From positions 1-11,342 of the forward strand of contig CAZFWV010000227.1 of the NCBI GenBank assembly GCA_964522605.1: a DNA stretch of 11,342 nt, written 5' to 3'. Positions 8,416-11,342 of this stretch are shown here, one piece after another. Source of the stretch: CAVZLD01 sp964522605. GTDB taxonomy: Bacteria > Planctomycetota > Planctomycetia > Pirellulales > Pirellulaceae. Made by a program: the position numbers and the translations under genes. The notes under the pieces are model-generated. The model ran no database searches. It had not been told where the DNA came from and was given only the letters and a program-made list of their open reading frames with translations. How positions within the stretch are numbered: the stretch's first letter is position 1; every line of letters begins with the position of its first letter.

Positions 8416-9405
8416 ATGGATGTTTTTGGCGTCGGCAATGCGATGGTCGATATCTTGGCGATGGTCGACGATGATTTTGTGCGCGAGCATGATCTGCCGA
8501 AGGGGGGAATGCTGCTGGTCGATGCGGAAAAACAGGGAGCTCTCCTGCATGATTTAGAGCATCACAATCTGGAGATGCAATCGGGCGGATCTGCGGCGAA
8601 CACGATCATTGCGGTTGCACAAAGTGGCGGGACCGGGTTTTACACCGGGAAGGTCGCCCGGGATACGAACGGGGAATTCTATCGCCTGAACCTCCTTCAG
8701 GCGGGCGTGCACTTTGATGTGCATCCGGCTCCCGAGGCGAGTGAGCCAACCGGGAGTTGTGTGGTCCTGACAACCCCCGATGCAGAACGGACGATGTGCA
8801 CGCATCTCGGGGTTTCGTCGCATCTGTCGCCTACGGACATTAATGCAGATCGTCTCCGTCGCTGCCGGTTTGCCTACGTGGAGGGCTATCTCTGGGATCC
8901 TTCACAGCCCCGACAAGCCTGCCTGGAAACGATGCAGCAGGCGAGGCGAAGTGATGTCCAGGTCGCCTTCAGTTTCTCTGATCCCTTTTTGGTCGATCGG
9001 TATGCAGCCGATTTCCGCCGCCTGGTGACGGACTTCTGCGACGTGCTGTTCTGCAATGCAGAGGAGTTGCGCCGCTTTGCCGGATGTGACTCATTGTCGG
9101 AGGCCGTCGGCGAGTTGCGCGATCTGGTGCGTTTGGCGTTCGTCACGGACGGTCCTCGGGGGTGTCTGGTTGTTCGTGGCACAGCGGTCGATCATGTTCC
9201 AGGATTTCCGGTGCAGGCCATCGACACGGTGGGGGCGGGGGACGCTTTTGCTGGCGGCGTGCTGTTCGGCTTGACGCACGGGTACTCTCCGCTGCAGGCC
9301 GCGCGCTGGGGGAATTACCTCGCTTCTCGCGTCGTCACGATTCACGGAGCCCGCCTGAATCACTCCTTGCAGGATCAGGTTTCCGCGATCCTGGAGACTC
9401 AATAG
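8416..9405 (+). CDS. PfkB-family carbohydrate/nucleoside kinase, adenosine-kinase-like
   Basis: This is a 329-residue cytoplasmic kinase of the ribokinase/PfkB superfamily, which transfers the ATP gamma-phosphate to a hydroxymethyl group of a sugar or nucleoside. The start at ATG 8416 fits the family, whose members begin with a short strand and G-x-G-N-A-x-V-D; here it is M-D-V-F-G-V-G-N-A-M-V-D. The frame is open back to a TTG at 8371, but those 15 residues look unlike the family. GGAAG (8400-8404) lies 11 nt upstream. Visible motifs are S-G-G-S-A-A-N-T (56-63, substrate and lid region), a T-G-K-V-A-R-D-x-x-G segment soon after, and the C-terminal signature D-T-V-G-A-G-D-A-F starting at D270, whose D276 is the expected catalytic base and whose G-A-G forms the anion hole. 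The S-D-P-F-x-V-x-R-Y pattern resembles bacterial adenosine-kinase-like members, but the substrate cannot be read from sequence. The gene is followed after 9 nt by thpR. Confidence 0.88.
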   Translation: MDVFGVGNAMVDILAMVDDDFVREHDLPKGGMLLVDAEKQGALLHDLEHHNLEMQSGGSAANTIIAVAQSGGTGFYTGKVARDTNGEFYRLNLLQAGVHFDVHPAPEASEPTGSCVVLTTPDAERTMCTHLGVSSHLSPTDINADRLRRCRFAYVEGYLWDPSQPRQACLETMQQARRSDVQVAFSFSDPFLVDRYAADFRRLVTDFCDVLFCNAEELRRFAGCDSLSEAVGELRDLVRLAFVTDGPRGCLVVRGTAVDHVPGFPVQAIDTVGAGDAFAGGVLFGLTHGYSPLQAARWGNYLASRVVTIHGARLNHSLQDQVSAILETQ

Positions 9406-9408
9406 AGG
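9405..9408 (+). promoter_or_regulatory. ribosome binding site of thpR overlapping the pfkB-family stop codon
   Basis: GAGG (9405-9408) shares its first G with the TAG stop of the kinase gene (9403-9405) and lies 6 nt before the thpR ATG. This arrangement favours translational coupling: ribosomes ending on the kinase gene can reload on thpR. Confidence 0.6.
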
Positions 9409-9414
9409 CTGAGC

Positions 9415-9987
9415 ATGTCACGGATCCGCACGTTCCTCGCGGTAGAAGTGCCCGCCGGTCTGCGGCAGAAAGCATCCGACATGATTCGCTTCCTGGGAAA
9501 GCAGCAGGAAGGGATCAAGTGGGTCGATCCCCAGAACATCCATGTGACGGTCAAGTTTCTGGGCGATGTCGAGGACACGGAGATCTATGAAGTCTGTCAG
9601 GTGACTGCCCGGGCAATCGCCGATTTGCCACCGTTCCGGGCTGCCTGCCACGGAGTCGGTGCGTTTCCGAATCCGCAACGACCCCGGACGGTGTGGCTGG
9701 GAATTGAGGACTCGGCCCGCCAATTCGAACAACTGCACCGCCGCGTGGACGATGCGCTGGCCCGCTTGCGATTCCCGAGGGAAGTCCGGCGATTTCAGCC
9801 GCATTTGACCCTCGGCCGCGTTCGCCATGGAACACGTCCACCGGCGGAGCTGACGGCACGGATTCGCGAGAAATCCGCGGTCGACCTGGGCGAGATCGAT
9901 GTCGAAGAACTGGTCGTATTCTCGTCCGAATTGACCCCGGAAGGGCCCGTCTACACGGCCCTCAGCCATGCACCACTCGGCGGCTAG
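9415..9987 (+). CDS. thpR: RNA 2',3'-cyclic phosphodiesterase (2H phosphoesterase, LigT/ThpR family)
   Basis: This 190-residue protein, close to the usual family size of about 180, belongs to the 2H phosphoesterase superfamily. The two hallmark H-x-T motifs are present: H43-V-T45 in N-I-H-V-T-V-K-F-L-G and H130-L-T132 in P-H-L-T-L-G-R. They lie about 87 residues apart, as in the family. The N-terminus M-S-R-I-R-T-F-L-A-V-E and the R-T-V-W-L-G-I segment (91-97) are also typical. The family is known to hydrolyse RNA 2',3'-cyclic phosphate ends to 2'-phosphates, and some members join tRNA halves in vitro; the enzyme acts in the cytoplasm. The gene sits 9 nt after the PfkB-family kinase and should be co-transcribed. 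In many bacteria thpR lies just upstream of recA, as here, but the recA promoter in the 423-nt gap suggests recA is also transcribed independently. Confidence 0.92.
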   Translation: MSRIRTFLAVEVPAGLRQKASDMIRFLGKQQEGIKWVDPQNIHVTVKFLGDVEDTEIYEVCQVTARAIADLPPFRAACHGVGAFPNPQRPRTVWLGIEDSARQFEQLHRRVDDALARLRFPREVRRFQPHLTLGRVRHGTRPPAELTARIREKSAVDLGEIDVEELVVFSSELTPEGPVYTALSHAPLGG

Positions 9988-10162
9988 TGCTTTTTCGAAG
10001 CGCGATGTTGCGATCGACGCAATGAGAGGGCGAGGCTCCCGCCGAGCCGGAAGTGCCGTGGAGGACAATGGCTCGAGCCGGACTTCGCACCCCAATCCTA
10101 AGCTGGGACCCAGCACGACCCAGTCCGAATCGGGATTTTGTGCCGACCGGTTGCAACCCGGC
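9988..10162. other. upstream part of the thpR-recA gap, no gene seen
   Basis: No credible gene was found on either strand: reverse-strand frames here are continuations of shadows under thpR and recA. The stretch holds a GC-rich hairpin repeat (10024-10051) and a palindromic GGCTCGAGCC (10070-10079). A T-run (9991-9995) after a 4-bp CACT/AGTG stem at the end of thpR is too weak to call a terminator. Confidence 0.6.
10024..10051. repeat. short GC-rich hairpin repeat, likely dispersed planctomycete intergenic repeat
   Basis: The core GGCTC-CCGCC-GAGCC (10034-10048) forms a 5-bp hairpin with a 5-nt loop, preceded by G-A-G-G-G-C-G-A. From memory, very similar strings (GCGAGGCTCCTGCCGAGCC and variants) recur in intergenic regions of several planctomycete genomes. 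Only one full copy is in this window, with a related GGCTCGAGCC at 10070-10079, so repeat status cannot be shown here. Confidence 0.4.
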
Positions 10163-10191
10163 TTGCCGATCGGCGACCAGGTTGCTATGAT
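10163..10191 (+). promoter_or_regulatory. sigma70-type promoter for recA
   Basis: TTGCCG (10163-10168) and TATGAT (10186-10191) are separated by exactly 17 nt, matching the -35 and -10 hexamers at 4/6 and 5/6. Transcription would begin near 10198, giving a leader of about 210 nt before recA. This is the best-formed promoter in the window. Confidence 0.65.
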
Positions 10192-10204
10192 GTTCAAGTG
10201 TTCA
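10191..10204 (+). promoter_or_regulatory. possible LexA/SOS operator at the recA start point
   Basis: TGTTC-AAGT-GTTCA begins at the last base of the -10 hexamer and covers the predicted +1. As I recall, LexA of the related Verrucomicrobiota binds TGTTC-N4-GAACA; this site agrees at 8 of those 10 positions, with TT in place of AA in the second half. It reads as a direct repeat of GTTCA rather than a palindrome, so it could be degenerate or coincidental. Confidence 0.35.
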
Positions 10205-10241
10205 CTATTCGGAGTCGCGATGCGGGTCCGGGGTGAAGCTG

Positions 10242-10329
10242 CGGAAACGGGGTCGGGAGTCGTTCTCGCTGGAAGCTGCTCCCTTGTTTGACCACGACTT
10301 GCTGGATCGGGCTCCCGACCCCCTTTTCG
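10242..10329 (+). promoter_or_regulatory. long inverted repeat in the recA 5' leader
   Basis: GGGGTCGGGAG (10249-10259) is perfectly complementary to CTCCCGACCCC (10312-10322). After one C-C mismatch the stem can continue for six more pairs (10242-10247 with 10324-10329, including one G-U). A nested AGTCGT (10258-10263) can instead pair with ACGACT (10294-10299), competing for two bases of the main stem. The right arm is followed by CTTTT, a very weak terminator-like tail. The element lies between the recA promoter and its ribosome binding site and may be a regulatory RNA structure. Confidence 0.45.
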
Positions 10330-10396
10330 GAATCGATTGCTTCCACGGAAGAAAAGACGTTCCCCGGGAAAACGACGAAAGCCGGGTAATTTGCCC

Positions 10397-10402
10397 AAGG
10401 AG
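10397..10402 (+). promoter_or_regulatory. recA ribosome binding site
   Basis: AAGGAG lies 8 nt before the ATG at 10411. It favours that start over the in-frame ATG at 10441, which has GGAAGG (10424-10429) 11 nt upstream. Confidence 0.7.
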
Positions 10403-10410
10403 TTCTCGCA

Positions 10411-11342
<932 letters not shown>

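Noticed and set aside
9973..9995. Possible terminator at the end of thpR (CACT/AGTG stem then a five-T run)
   Set aside because: The stem has only four pairs with an 8-nt loop and lies within the coding sequence end; too weak to call.

Overview
The window looks like a chromosomal segment of a planctomycete (Planctomycetota). The reasons are: a very large secreted protein that opens with a basic stretch and an L-E-x-L-E-P-R motif, the N-terminal signature of planctomycete extracellular proteins; a PEP-CTERM protein; dockerin-like Ca-binding loops in a free-living-type genome; CotH and lamin-tail domains; and a thpR gene directly upstream of recA. All supported genes lie on the + strand. The DNA is moderately GC-rich, which produces many long spurious reverse-strand frames.

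Region 1 (1-2503): a leader with two short perfect palindromes and a possible promoter, then a 659-residue PEP-CTERM protein (254-2233) made almost entirely of three copies of a ~185-residue module. A strong intrinsic terminator (2260-2297) follows.

Region 2 (2504-8305): one giant gene for a 1933-residue secreted CotH-kinase protein. Its layout is LEPR motif, lamin-tail domain, a beta domain split by one copy of the same module found three times in the PEP-CTERM protein, an Ig-like domain, the CotH kinase fold, four more lamin-tail-like domains, four dockerin-like calcium loops and a C-terminal tail. The shared module links the two neighbours, which are otherwise different secretion classes and are separated by a terminator. 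This is the most interesting part of the window.

Region 3 (8416-9987): a PfkB-family (adenosine/ribokinase-like) sugar or nucleoside kinase and, 9 nt downstream, the RNA 2',3'-cyclic phosphodiesterase ThpR. The ThpR Shine-Dalgarno overlaps the stop codon of the kinase gene, so the two look like one translationally coupled operon.

Region 4 (9988-11342): a 423-nt gap carrying a short GC-rich hairpin repeat, a well-formed sigma70-type promoter with a LexA-box-like repeat at its start point, and a ~210-nt leader with a long GC-rich inverted repeat. Then comes recA, which starts at 10411 with an AAGGAG Shine-Dalgarno and is cut off by the window edge after 310 codons.
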